From JBCCTX01 sp965263105 (GTDB taxonomy: Bacteria; Bacteroidota; Bacteroidia; J057), in contig CBDHGL010000003.1 of NCBI GenBank assembly GCA_965263105.1, forward strand, positions 3,782,001 through 3,846,000: 64,000 nucleotides of DNA, in the 5' to 3' direction. Under the pieces are notes generated by a model. That model had not been told where the DNA came from. It ran no database searches and saw only the letters and a list, made by a program, of their open reading frames with translations. Made by a program: the position numbers and the translations under genes. Position 1 is the stretch's first letter. Each line of letters begins with the position of its first letter. This document shows positions 33,914-42,988 of this stretch, one piece after another.

Positions 33914-36130
33914 ATGAAAGATGTGATTCGTAAGTCACTTACTCTTCCCGACGGAAGGGAAGTTTCCCTTGAGACAGGAGCATTAGCCAGACAAGCTGAC
34001 GGCGCCATCGTGCTTAAGGTAGGTGATACTATGTTACTTGCCACTGTTGTCGCCAGACAAGATATTGATTTAGAGAAAGACTTTCTTCCCCTATCAGTAG
34101 ATTACCAAGAAAAATTCTCCGCTGCCGGAAGGTTTCCCGGAGGTTTTTTTAAACGTGACGGAAGGATGGGAGAAGGAGAAATTTTGACTTCTCGCTTAAT
34201 TGATCGGGCAATTCGTCCCTTGTTCCCAGATGATTACCATGCCGACACTCAGGTTATGGTTTCCCTCATATCGACGGATAAGATAGAGCAACCTGATGCA
34301 TGGGCTTGTTTGGCTGTTTCAGCAGCACTTTGTGTTTCTGATATTCCTTTCAACGAACCCGTTACGGAGGTACGAGTAGCTAGAAAAGATGGCGAATTTT
34401 TGCTCAACCCAGCCTTCGATGTTACTGAAGGATGCGATCTGGATCTCATGGTTTCTGCCACTGACGACTCGATCAACATGGTTGAAGGAGAGATGAAGGA
34501 GGTAAGTGAAGAAGTTATGTTGGAAGCTTTGAAGTTCGCTCATTCTCATATACGAACCCTAAATGGCCTCCAAAAAGAATTAGTAGCTGAGGCTGGAAAG
34601 CCTACGAGAGAATACGAGAAGTTGGAGTTTTCTCAGGAGTTGTATGATGCCATTTACGAACGCGTGGCACCTACTATTACAGAAGTAAGTCATGGTGCCT
34701 TAGATAAAGCAGCTCGCAGTAGTAAAATCAGTGAAGTAAAAGACGCAACAAAAGAAGAGTTGAAGGAGAAATTCGCTGAGGAAGACGAATACTATGGAGT
34801 ACGCTTTAATGAATATTTTAAAAAGATCCAGAAGAAAATCGTCAGGGAAATGGTGGTTAAGGAGCGGAAACGTCTTGATGGAAGGTCTCTGGAAGATGTA
34901 AGAGATATTTGGGGTTCAGTTGGTTTACTGCCACGTGCTCACGGATCGGCTGTCTTTACCAGAGGTGAAACTCAGTCTTTGTGTACCGTTACTTTGGGTA
35001 CTCAATTGGATGAACAAACCATAGATACTGCAACCGTAAAAGGCTCTAAATCTTTTATGTTGCAATACAACTTTCCCGGCTTTTCAACAGGGGAAGTTAG
35101 ACCAAACAGAGGCCCTGGACGACGTGAGATTGGCCATGGTAATCTAGCAGAGCGTTCTTTGAAAGGGATGATTCCGGAGGATGTTGATTATACTATCCGA
35201 GTGGTCTCGAATATTTTGGAATCAAATGGTTCCAGCTCTATGGCTTCGGTTTGTGGAGGCACCATGGCCCTTATGAATGCAGGGATCAATATAACACGTC
35301 CTGTTTCGGGGATTGCTATGGGACTTATCACGGAAGAAGATGGTAATTTCGCTATCCTTTCGGATATCCTAGGGGATGAAGATTTTCTCGGAGACATGGA
35401 TTTCAAAGTGGCGGGTACCCTAGAAGGTCTTACAGCCTGTCAGATGGATATAAAGATAAGAGGGCTATCTTACGAGATAATTGAGCAAGCGCTGACTCAA
35501 TCCAAGGCGGGTAGAATGCATATCCTAGATGAGATGCTTAAGATTATCCCCGAGATTAACACAGCCATGTCTCCTTATGCACCCAGGATGTTTACACTGG
35601 AGGTTCCCCATGAATTCTTCGGTATGATTATTGGACCTGGCGGAAAAATAATTCAAGAGCTTCAGAAGCAAACCAATACCACTATAAATCTGGTTGAAGG
35701 AGAAGATAATGTCGGGACCGCTACGATTTCTTCTGATAATATTGAGGGAATAGAGGAGGCGGCCAGGAGAATCCGTGAATTGATTCAGGTACCTACTGTC
35801 GGCGAGATTTATAAAGCTAAGGTGAAGTCCATTATGGATTATGGTGCCTTTGTAGAGTATTTGCCTGGAAAGGAGGGCTTATTACATATTTCTGAAATTG
35901 CCCATGAAAGGATAAACAGTATGGATGGCATATTTGAGGTAGGGCAGGAAATAGAGGTGAAACTGGTAGGAGTAGATAAGCGTACAGGGAAATATAGGCT
36001 GAGTAGGAAAGTGCTACTACCTGCTCCAGAAGGGGGAGGAAACGGTAGTCAAAACCGCCATTCAGGGAGAAGGCGTAATCATGGAAGATCGGATAGGGAA
36101 GGCGGAGATAGATCGGATCGCAGGAGGTAA
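33914..36130 (+). CDS. pnp: Polynucleotide phosphorylase
   Basis: 738 residues, 3'-5' phosphorolytic exoribonuclease. Two RNase PH domains (RFPGGFFKRDGRMGEGEILTSRLIDR in the first; FTRGETQSLCTVTLGT and FPGFSTGEVRPNRGPGRREIGHG in the catalytic second), a linking helical domain, a KH domain (FFGMIIGPGGKIIQELQ, about 575-640) and an S1 domain (IYKAKVKSIMDYGAFVEYLPGKEGLLH, about 640-705). It ends in an Arg/Gly/Asp-rich tail of about 25 residues, an RNA-binding feature longer than in E. coli. Forms a trimer and joins mRNA decay. Follows rpsO. Confidence 0.98.
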   Translation: MKDVIRKSLTLPDGREVSLETGALARQADGAIVLKVGDTMLLATVVARQDIDLEKDFLPLSVDYQEKFSAAGRFPGGFFKRDGRMGEGEILTSRLIDRAIRPLFPDDYHADTQVMVSLISTDKIEQPDAWACLAVSAALCVSDIPFNEPVTEVRVARKDGEFLLNPAFDVTEGCDLDLMVSATDDSINMVEGEMKEVSEEVMLEALKFAHSHIRTLNGLQKELVAEAGKPTREYEKLEFSQELYDAIYERVAPTITEVSHGALDKAARSSKISEVKDATKEELKEKFAEEDEYYGVRFNEYFKKIQKKIVREMVVKERKRLDGRSLEDVRDIWGSVGLLPRAHGSAVFTRGETQSLCTVTLGTQLDEQTIDTATVKGSKSFMLQYNFPGFSTGEVRPNRGPGRREIGHGNLAERSLKGMIPEDVDYTIRVVSNILESNGSSSMASVCGGTMALMNAGINITRPVSGIAMGLITEEDGNFAILSDILGDEDFLGDMDFKVAGTLEGLTACQMDIKIRGLSYEIIEQALTQSKAGRMHILDEMLKIIPEINTAMSPYAPRMFTLEVPHEFFGMIIGPGGKIIQELQKQTNTTINLVEGEDNVGTATISSDNIEGIEEAARRIRELIQVPTVGEIYKAKVKSIMDYGAFVEYLPGKEGLLHISEIAHERINSMDGIFEVGQEIEVKLVGVDKRTGKYRLSRKVLLPAPEGGGNGSQNRHSGRRRNHGRSDREGGDRSDRRR

Positions 36131-36167
36131 ATCTATTAGTGTTGAAGGTTCAAATATAAACCACTGA

Positions 36168-37163
36168 ATGAACATTTTAGTTACCGGAGGAGCTGGCTTT
36201 ATCGGCTCCAACCTTGCTGACTACCTATTACAAAAAAACCACCGTGTAAAAGTAATTGACAACCTCTCCACTGGGCGTATTGAAAACCTCAATCACCTTC
36301 TAAATCATCCCAATTTTGAGTTTATTCAGGACACCGTTACCCATGCGGATGTCATGAAGGGCCTTATTGAGTGGTGTGATCATTGTTACCACTTGGCTGC
36401 TCCTGTAGGGGTAAAGTTGGTCATGAACCATCCAGTCAAAACGGTTTTAGACAATATACGTGGAGCAGACATTGTATTAGAAGCTGTCAATACCTTTAAG
36501 AAACGCGTACTAATTGCTTCTACGTCTGAGATTTATGGCAAGAGCCTCGATTTACTAGACCCTACAGGGATCCGCAAGCTAACCGAGTCTGACTACCGAG
36601 TAGAAGGATCCACGCGGAATCATCGTTGGGCCTATGCCAATACCAAGGCTTTAGATGAATTCCTTGCCTTTGCTTATAACAAAGAACATGGTACGGAAGT
36701 CGTCATTACTCGCTTCTTTAATACAGTAGGTCCTCGACAACTCTCTAATTATGGTATGGTGATCCCTAACTTTGTTAAGGCCATATTAGCGGAGGAAGAT
36801 GTTATTGTGTTTGGCACAGGGGAACAAAAGCGGAGTTTTCTTCATGTTGCTGATGCAGTAAGAGCTATCTATGGCCTGATGAATACAGAGGAGGCCATAG
36901 GCCAAGAGTTTAATATTGGGAACCCTATTGAAATTTCCATTAATGACTTGGCGAAAAAGATTATCCATAAGGTCGGTTCTTCCTCACAAGTAAAGCACAT
37001 ATCCTACCAAGAAGCCTATGGTAAGGGCTTCGAAGATATGAATCGTCGAACGGCTGATATCACGAAATTGAAGAAAACCCTCGATTTTGAATTGGAACAC
37101 GATTTGGATAGAATCCTCGATGATGTAATAGCCTATTACCAAAACAGCGTCTTGGTTCCCTAA
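36168..37163 (+). CDS. NAD-dependent epimerase/dehydratase (extended SDR)
   Basis: 331 residues. NILVTGGAGFIGSNLADYLL (1-20) is the NAD-binding GxxGxxG; IDNLSTG, HLAAPVGVKLV, and STSEIYGKS follow; the catalytic dyad is YANTK (YxxxK, near 157). RFFNTVGPRQ and FGTGEQKRSFLHVADAV fit nucleotide-sugar enzymes such as UDP-glucuronate decarboxylase or UDP-glucose 4-epimerase. The HLAA(P)VG pattern is nearer decarboxylase-type members. It starts 37 bases after pnp and overlaps the convergent phospholipase-like stop by 4 bases. Exact substrate cannot be set. Confidence 0.9.
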   Translation: MNILVTGGAGFIGSNLADYLLQKNHRVKVIDNLSTGRIENLNHLLNHPNFEFIQDTVTHADVMKGLIEWCDHCYHLAAPVGVKLVMNHPVKTVLDNIRGADIVLEAVNTFKKRVLIASTSEIYGKSLDLLDPTGIRKLTESDYRVEGSTRNHRWAYANTKALDEFLAFAYNKEHGTEVVITRFFNTVGPRQLSNYGMVIPNFVKAILAEEDVIVFGTGEQKRSFLHVADAVRAIYGLMNTEEAIGQEFNIGNPIEISINDLAKKIIHKVGSSSQVKHISYQEAYGKGFEDMNRRTADITKLKKTLDFELEHDLDRILDDVIAYYQNSVLVP

Positions 37164-38353
37164 ACCCAGGAATTAATCCATTCCCAGACATATTGAAAGG
37201 TACTTTTGTGAGAACTTTCATTGAGTGTTGATAGATCCCCCTCATGGAATTTCATAGATTTTCTCCAGGCCAGGGTAGAAGCCACTTGGTAAAGAGAGGG
37301 CCTTTTTACTCCGAGGTCAGTGGGGTAGCGACAACAGCAGCCTTCCTCCTCATGAAGGGAACTTGCCCAACTTCCTTGGCGTATGTCCTTCATTGAATTG
37401 AAGGCCAGCTGACCCTCACGGTTGAGGATATTTTTTAACTTCTTTTTAAAGATTACGGGCTTATCCTTGTACTTGCGTTTTGCGAGTTCACTAAGATCGG
37501 GAGAACCCGCATTTTTCCAAGCAGTATACCAAATAGATCCTATTCTTAATATGGACTTCCTCATACGTCTTTCCACTTGGCCGCCGAGCATGTTGTGGTA
37601 GTCGGCAGCATATTCACGAGAGTACGTGCGTACGGTAACGGCATTGCGGGACTCATAGCAGTATTTTTTATCTGGTGAGCAGGTGTTATTTAATCGACGC
37701 TCAAAACTTAGGACAGAATCAAGAGCTGTGTGACTCTCCAATACGGCATCCCAAATTTCCATTTCGATATTAGGAACATAATAGGCTTTCCCCACCAAAA
37801 AGTTGTATTTCTCTCCAAAGAGTTCGGGAAGCCGGGACTCCCAAAAGCCATGGATACCTTTTTGACCAGTTAGTTGGCCATTGTAATTAACGGTTGTATG
37901 CAGAGGTACATGAGAATCCCCCACATAATGGCCAATATCTGCTGAGTATTTTAATATTTTGCCCAAGTCTCCATTTCTAAATGCTTGGGTGAGTTTAAAA
38001 ACTTCTCGTGGTAAGGAGTAGGGGATGATTCCATAAGCCTTCAGGGTATCTTCACTAAAAGCTTGTACCGCATCTTCCCAATACCTGGGAACATTATCAA
38101 AGGGTAGGGTACCATAGTGGTCGATATCGATAAAGTGTTTTACATCTTCTCCTTCAATGGCATAGCGCCGTTTGTCAGGATCTACAGCGTGTTCGGTAAT
38201 AAACTGGATATGAGCCTTATAAAAGGCAAGCATTTCAGGTGGTAGGGTAAATACAGCTAACCGGTTTATTCGTTTGTGGGCCCAAAATCCCCAGCTATAA
38301 GAATTATTTGAAAAACTAACAATTAAAGCTACGAGAATTATTTTTTTTGACAT
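37160..38353 (-). CDS. Zinc-dependent phospholipase C / S1-P1 nuclease-like secreted protein
   Basis: 397 residues with a signal peptide (KKIILVALIVSFSNNSYS) cleaved before WGFWAHKRINRLA. An N-terminal Trp followed by His, then DVKHFIDIDHYG, and YSADIGHYVGDSHVPLHTTVNYNG with the HxxxD zinc ligands, is the trinuclear-zinc site of the phospholipase C/P1-nuclease superfamily. KGIHGFWESRLPELF supplies a further His. The C-terminal about 130 residues are basic and not assigned. Secreted phosphodiesterase activity is likely; substrate (phospholipid or nucleic acid) open. Confidence 0.85.
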   Translation of the reverse strand: MSKKIILVALIVSFSNNSYSWGFWAHKRINRLAVFTLPPEMLAFYKAHIQFITEHAVDPDKRRYAIEGEDVKHFIDIDHYGTLPFDNVPRYWEDAVQAFSEDTLKAYGIIPYSLPREVFKLTQAFRNGDLGKILKYSADIGHYVGDSHVPLHTTVNYNGQLTGQKGIHGFWESRLPELFGEKYNFLVGKAYYVPNIEMEIWDAVLESHTALDSVLSFERRLNNTCSPDKKYCYESRNAVTVRTYSREYAADYHNMLGGQVERRMRKSILRIGSIWYTAWKNAGSPDLSELAKRKYKDKPVIFKKKLKNILNREGQLAFNSMKDIRQGSWASSLHEEEGCCCRYPTDLGVKRPSLYQVASTLAWRKSMKFHEGDLSTLNESSHKSTFQYVWEWINSWV

Positions 38354-38570
38354 TTCAGAGCAACTTTCTAGTGTATAAGTAACTGATATAGTAGTTGATA
38401 GAAAATAATTTGAGACGCGAATTTTTGCACTTTACCCTGCGAAAGCAGCAGCGGAAACAAAATATTGTTCAGTTTATCCTATTATTTTCTAATTTTGTCT
38501 TGATTTTAAATGGGATATATACCCTTCCCAAATATTATTAATACGTAAATCAATTACTATAAGTTTACTC

Positions 38571-38864
38571 ATGGAACTAATTAGGAATTCCGCCCTTACC
38601 CGTGAACTTGAGATTGTAAAAGAACATGAGAACATTGACGAGCCTGTAAAACTCGTTGTGTGGAATGATGAGGTCAACACCTTTGATTGGGTAATTCAGT
38701 CCTTAATGGATGTTTGTGGTCATGATAATGAACAAGCTGAACAATGCGCCTGGATTATACACTATAAAGGCAAATATACAGTCAAAATTGGCCCAATGAA
38801 AAAACTTTCCGTCATGAGAGAGGCCTTAGTAGACAGAGGGATCGGTGCGACGGTTGAAAACTAG
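38571..38864 (+). CDS. clpS: ATP-dependent Clp protease adaptor ClpS
   Basis: 97 residues. VKLVVWNDEVNTFDWVIQSLMDVCGHDNEQAEQCAWIIHYKGKY contains the ND(E/D)xNTF motif and the downstream hydrophobic pocket (NDEVNTFDWVI, with His in IHYKGKYTV) that binds N-degron residues Leu, Phe, Trp and Tyr, passing substrates to ClpA/ClpC. The aat gene begins 8 bases after its stop. The N-terminal 20 residues are the flexible tail that reaches into the Clp pore. Confidence 0.95.
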   Translation: MELIRNSALTRELEIVKEHENIDEPVKLVVWNDEVNTFDWVIQSLMDVCGHDNEQAEQCAWIIHYKGKYTVKIGPMKKLSVMREALVDRGIGATVEN

Positions 38865-38872
38865 TTTTCTTT

Positions 38873-39568
38873 TTGCCCATTTTTTCCCTTTCTCAAGAAT
38901 TAATCTTTCCTCCCGTTGAATATGCTGAGGAGGATGGACTACTTGCTGTTGGTGGAGATTTATCCCCTCAGCGTTTGTTGCTAGCCTATCGGTCTGGTAT
39001 TTTCCCCTGGTATTCACCCGGAAATCCTATTCTTTGGTGGTCGCCTGACCCCAGGTTCGTGTTATTTCCCTCCCGTTTACGCATTTCAAAAAGTATGAAA
39101 CAGGTGCTTCGGCAAAACCGGTTTCATCTTACCAGTGATCGCGCTTTTGAACAAGTCATTGATTCTTGCAAGAAAACGCCTCGGAAAGGTCAGGCTGGAA
39201 CTTGGATTACAGAGGAAATGCAATCTGCCTACATTCAGCTTCATCAGATGGGCTATGCCCACTCAGTGGAAGCTTGGCGAGAAAATCAGCTAGTGGGAGG
39301 ACTTTATGGAATTGCGTTAGGGAGATGTTTTTTTGGGGAGTCCATGTTTACAACTGAAAGCAATGCCTCTAAAGCAGCCTTTATTTTTTTGGTTAAAAAC
39401 TTAGAGGAGAAGGGATATTCCTTGATTGATTGTCAAGTGTATACCGCCCACCTTGAGAGCCTAGGAGCTGAAATGCTTCCCCGAGAAGTTTTTCTGGAGA
39501 AATTGGATGTTTATCTCGATCAGCCAACGGATCAGGGCTCTTGGAATTTTGAACTTGGACAGGGTTAA
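38873..39568 (+). CDS. aat: Leucyl/phenylalanyl-tRNA-protein transferase
   Basis: 231 residues; attaches Leu or Phe from tRNA to proteins with N-terminal Lys/Arg, creating ClpS degrons. IFPPVEYAEEDGLLAVGGDLSPQRLLLAYRSGIFPWY is the family N-motif; WWSPDPRFVLFP, GYAHSVEAWRENQLVGGLYGIALGRCFFGESMFT and the end DCQVYTAHLESLGAEMLPR are all conserved. No ATG or GTG exists before the conserved part: the frame opens after a TGA at 38855-38857 and TTG at 38873 (or ATT 38879) is the best start. It is coupled to clpS and overlaps miaA convergently by 4 bases. Confidence 0.96.
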   Translation: MPIFSLSQELIFPPVEYAEEDGLLAVGGDLSPQRLLLAYRSGIFPWYSPGNPILWWSPDPRFVLFPSRLRISKSMKQVLRQNRFHLTSDRAFEQVIDSCKKTPRKGQAGTWITEEMQSAYIQLHQMGYAHSVEAWRENQLVGGLYGIALGRCFFGESMFTTESNASKAAFIFLVKNLEEKGYSLIDCQVYTAHLESLGAEMLPREVFLEKLDVYLDQPTDQGSWNFELGQG

Positions 39569-40491
39569 TCTGCAGAATTTATTTCCCTCCTCACCCAATT
39601 GAGAACCTCTATTGGCTTAGCCGCATCAAACCAATGGATGTCCTGAAACCTTCTAAAATAGGTGAGTTGTCTTTTGGCATATCTCCTGGAATTCCGTTTG
39701 ATCAGACGGATCGATTCCTCCCGGTCAATCTTTCCTTGGAAATAGTCAATCCACTCCTTATACCCGATGGACTGAAGGGACTGTAGGTCTGGGTCAAAGC
39801 CCTTCTCAAGAATAGATTTGATCTCAGCTTCAAATCCTTTTTCGATCATTTGATCAACCCGTTCGTTAATTCGTTGATACAATAGGCTTCTTTCGCGATA
39901 GAGCCCCACTTTTATCTGCTTATAGGAAGCGCTGTGTTTTTTATTCTTTGATTTTTCGTGAAAATAGGAAAGCGGTTTTTGACTTCCTCTCCATACTTCC
40001 AGGGCACGAATGATTCGTACAGGGTTATTTCGGTCAATGGCTTGGTAGGTTTTGGGATCATGTTCCTTCAACTCTTCCAACAAAGGGGTAAGGCCTTTTT
40101 CGTTCCATTCCTGGGTAAGTTTCTTTCGGTATTTAGGAGGGATTGCGGGCATTTCATTCATACCATACCAAAGGGCCTCAAAATATAAGGTCGATCCTCC
40201 AGCAGCAATAATTATTGGACGGGATTTAAAAATTTGGGAAATAAGTTCTTGGGCATCCCGTTCAAATTGACCGGCACTATATGTTTGATCGAGTTCCAGG
40301 AAATCCATCAGGTGATGTGGGATTCCGTCCCGCTCTTCCCATGAGGGTTTGGCCGTTCCAATGCTCAGGTCGGTATAAATCTGTCTGGAGTCACAAGATA
40401 TTATCTCTGTTTGATATTGTTTAGCTAACTCTATGGCTAATTGGGTCTTTCCCACGGCTGTGGGGCCTAGGATAGAGATGAGGAAGGCCAT
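39565..40491 (-). CDS. miaA: tRNA dimethylallyltransferase
   Basis: 308 residues; adds dimethylallyl to N6 of A37 in tRNAs reading UNN codons. P-loop GPTAVGKTQLAIELA (9-23), ISCDSRQIYTDLSIGTAKP, GIPHHLMDFL, IAAGGSTLYFEAL and NPVRIIRALEV are the family blocks; the C-terminal KRNSRRYAKRQLTYFRR binds tRNA. The ATG is at 40491, 10 bases after the TMEM220-like gene, with which it is probably cotranscribed. Confidence 0.97.
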   Translation of the reverse strand: MAFLISILGPTAVGKTQLAIELAKQYQTEIISCDSRQIYTDLSIGTAKPSWEERDGIPHHLMDFLELDQTYSAGQFERDAQELISQIFKSRPIIIAAGGSTLYFEALWYGMNEMPAIPPKYRKKLTQEWNEKGLTPLLEELKEHDPKTYQAIDRNNPVRIIRALEVWRGSQKPLSYFHEKSKNKKHSASYKQIKVGLYRERSLLYQRINERVDQMIEKGFEAEIKSILEKGFDPDLQSLQSIGYKEWIDYFQGKIDREESIRLIKRNSRRYAKRQLTYFRRFQDIHWFDAAKPIEVLNWVRREINSAD

Positions 40492-40501
40492 AGATATCCG
40501 T

Positions 40502-40861
40502 TTAGGCTTTGCGCGATTGGATGTGGAGGAAGTAGAAAAGAGCGGCTACGATCAGGATGCCTCCAAACTCACGGGTGAGTTCAATATAGGGCTTATCATT
40601 TGACATGCCTTCCATGATGGTGTATCCATCTTGGTTGGTCATATAATCTACTACCCCTGGAATGGCTTGAAGACCCTGTGACATGCAAATGCCAAATCCT
40701 GAATAGTTTACAAAATTTGAGTACCTTCCCATTCCGCCTGCAAAAGAAGCCGAGCCTACATATAGATAAATCGCCACCCAGAGCCAGGAATCAGGATCGT
40801 TCAACTGGAAGTAGGCAAATAAAAACATGCAGGCTGCGAAGAGAAAATGTAAGTATTTCAT
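40502..40861 (-). CDS. TMEM220-like small membrane protein
   Basis: 119 residues with four likely transmembrane helices. The start MKYLHFLFAACMFLFAYFQLNDPDSWLWVAIYLYVG has the Q.NDPD.W.W..IY pattern of the TMEM220 family. Its molecular role is unknown across the family. It lies 10 bases upstream of miaA. Length and hydrophobicity are ordinary. Confidence 0.8.
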   Translation of the reverse strand: MKYLHFLFAACMFLFAYFQLNDPDSWLWVAIYLYVGSASFAGGMGRYSNFVNYSGFGICMSQGLQAIPGVVDYMTNQDGYTIMEGMSNDKPYIELTREFGGILIVAALFYFLHIQSRKA

Positions 40862-40978
40862 TAGAAAATTAGGAATTAACTAAGATTTTGAAAGATAATT
40901 ATAGTAAACTTTTTGTAATATCCACGTATATTTAACCCATAAAGCTCCATGAATTTTGCGCTTGTAATATGTTCATGT

Positions 40979-42010
40979 ATGAAAAAAATTATCACCCTTC
41001 TTTCGGTTCTCTTGCCCCTCTTCTGTATGGGCCAGAGTAAATTTAATCAATTTAAGGCCCAAAAACACGTATTGGAGGGCGTCAAAAATTTGTATAAGGA
41101 GAATTATCAGGGAGCTGTAGGCCACTTTAATAAAGCAGTAGATCTCCACCCCACCAATCGGGATGTATACGTATTTCGCGCCAATGCTTTTTACAAATTA
41201 GATGAGTTTGGGTTAGCCTTGAATGATTATGAAAATGCCATCCGAATTCAAGGAGAAAAGGCCGAATTGTATTACCGAAGGGGGCTTACCTTTGAGAGGC
41301 TTGGTATGTACGAAGAAGCTTCACGTGATTATGATTATGCCTTAGACGTGGACCCACGTCATACACACGCTCAGCGTGGGAAGACCCGTGTAGGCAGACG
41401 TAGAAACAATCCGGGGGCCCCAGACGATTGGGGTTGGGAAGAATCCCAGGGAGGGTCTGGATCTACAGGTGATGATGCAGAAGAATGGTGGGAAGGACTT
41501 CACCTGGATGGAGGAAGCAGAAGCAATGGCAATTCTAACAGCAACTCCAGTTCAGGAGGGGGGGACGAGTTAGATTTTGACGACCCAACTCCCGTAAATA
41601 CCAACAGAAAATTGAGTTCCTTTGTAGGTGAAGAAATTATTGTTCGAAAGGCTCCCAAAGACATGGAAATTTTACAGGTAGAGTTGGCCCAATATACCAC
41701 TCGGATACTCATCCAATACAGCAATGTAAGTAACAGCTACCAGCAGCTATACCTGGATCCCCCAAGTACGAGTAATGCCTTGTACCTAAGCGACATGCGA
41801 TTTGAAAATAAGTATCACTTAACTAACATCTACCGCAGCAACGAAAACTTGGGGAACTGGCGAAATAACACTATTCCTCCTGGGAAGAAGCTGAGGTTTT
41901 ATCTGGAATTTGAGCGTATCCCCGATTTTTTAGAAGTATTTCAAATCCGAACAGGCGATAAAGAGAATACTGATAAGTGGAATTTTTACGGAGTTATTCT
42001 AAAAAAGTGA
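40979..42010 (+). CDS. Secreted TPR protein with C-terminal beta domain, paralogue A
   Basis: 343 residues from the ATG at 40979, which begins the signal MKKIITLLSVLLPLFCMGQ (an ATG at 40949 adds a few unlikely residues). Three TPR units follow (about 30-140: ENYQGAVGHFNKAVDLHPTN, DEFGLALNDYENAI, GMYEEASRDYDYALDVDPRH), then a Gly/Ser/Asn linker, then a beta domain ending FYLEFERIPDFLEVFQIRTGD and WNFYGVILKK. The same domain end occurs in the next gene and in other Bacteroidota TPR and caspase proteins. Stop and next ATG are 5 bases apart. Probably periplasmic; function unknown. Confidence 0.82.
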   Translation: MKKIITLLSVLLPLFCMGQSKFNQFKAQKHVLEGVKNLYKENYQGAVGHFNKAVDLHPTNRDVYVFRANAFYKLDEFGLALNDYENAIRIQGEKAELYYRRGLTFERLGMYEEASRDYDYALDVDPRHTHAQRGKTRVGRRRNNPGAPDDWGWEESQGGSGSTGDDAEEWWEGLHLDGGSRSNGNSNSNSSSGGGDELDFDDPTPVNTNRKLSSFVGEEIIVRKAPKDMEILQVELAQYTTRILIQYSNVSNSYQQLYLDPPSTSNALYLSDMRFENKYHLTNIYRSNENLGNWRNNTIPPGKKLRFYLEFERIPDFLEVFQIRTGDKENTDKWNFYGVILKK

Positions 42011-42015
42011 AATTC

Positions 42016-42987
42016 ATGAAGAAATTTGTTTATTGCTGTCTTCTACTTGGAATACTTCTTCCAGTAGAAATGGCAGCACAGAAAGAACGCGAACTGACTA
42101 TGTATGAATTGTGGGGGGTAGGGAAAAGTTATTTTGATAGAGGCGAATACCGGAATGCAGTTGAGTACTTTGTAGATGTTATAAATATGGACCCCGGCTT
42201 TGTGGAGGCTTATGAATACAAAGGACATGCCCTTTTCTGGTTGAGGGACTATGAGGGAGCCATCCTAGACTTTAATGAGGCGATTCGGTATTTTGAAGAT
42301 AAGCTGAAGAATGAACCCAAAGTAGGAAGAGAAGTTCCTCATGACTTATTGCTGATTACTCATACCGAATACGATGATAAACTAGAACAGTTGTACAATA
42401 ACCGTGGGACAGCTTATTATGAAATCGGAGACTATGCCGCTTCATATCTGGATTTTGAACAGGTTCTCGTCTATAATCCCTCCTCTCAGGAAGGCGAATA
42501 CAACCTAGACTTGGCAAAAAGGACACTGAATTCAAGAAATATTCCCATACCGGGTACTCAGCCAAAAGATAAATTGTTCGACAGAATATTTGCTAATAAG
42601 ATAGAGTATACCAGTGTCAAAGGTCATTCAACTTATGAGAATTTAATTATTTCTCGAGTGGAATTGACCCGCTCTTCTACCTTAGTTCATTTACAACTGT
42701 ACAATGAACCTTCTCCCGAAAATGCCCCCATTTTTATTAAGGCTGATCCCACCAACTCCCGGGAAGCTTTTTACCTTCAAGGTGAAAATGTACGCTATAA
42801 CCTCAAGAGGGCCTATGATGCTAAGAACAAGTTGGAAGAAAAAAATTTCAAAGTTCTTCCTGGCGATAAATTTAGCTTCATTCTGGAGTTTGATCGAATT
42901 CCAGAAAATGTTGACCTTATTCACCTTATTGAAGGGTCCGTAAGTCCCGTAAAGGCCTTTAATATTTACGATATTCAATTGCAATAA
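42016..42987 (+). CDS. Secreted TPR protein with C-terminal beta domain, paralogue B
   Basis: 323 residues from the ATG at 42016 with signal MKKFVYCCLLLGILLPVEMAAQ. TPR units (FDRGEYRNAVEYFVDVINMDPGF, RDYEGAILDFNEAIRYF, IGDYAASYLDFEQVLVYNPSS) and a C-terminal beta domain (KFSFILEFDRIPENVDLIHLIEG ... FNIYDIQLQ) align with paralogue A, though the repeat number and linker differ. The channel gene starts 1 base after its stop (TAAgGTG). The two TPR genes and the channel are thus a tight unit. Scaffold or sensor role is inference. Confidence 0.82.
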   Translation: MKKFVYCCLLLGILLPVEMAAQKERELTMYELWGVGKSYFDRGEYRNAVEYFVDVINMDPGFVEAYEYKGHALFWLRDYEGAILDFNEAIRYFEDKLKNEPKVGREVPHDLLLITHTEYDDKLEQLYNNRGTAYYEIGDYAASYLDFEQVLVYNPSSQEGEYNLDLAKRTLNSRNIPIPGTQPKDKLFDRIFANKIEYTSVKGHSTYENLIISRVELTRSSTLVHLQLYNEPSPENAPIFIKADPTNSREAFYLQGENVRYNLKRAYDAKNKLEEKNFKVLPGDKFSFILEFDRIPENVDLIHLIEGSVSPVKAFNIYDIQLQ

Positions 42988-42988
42988 G

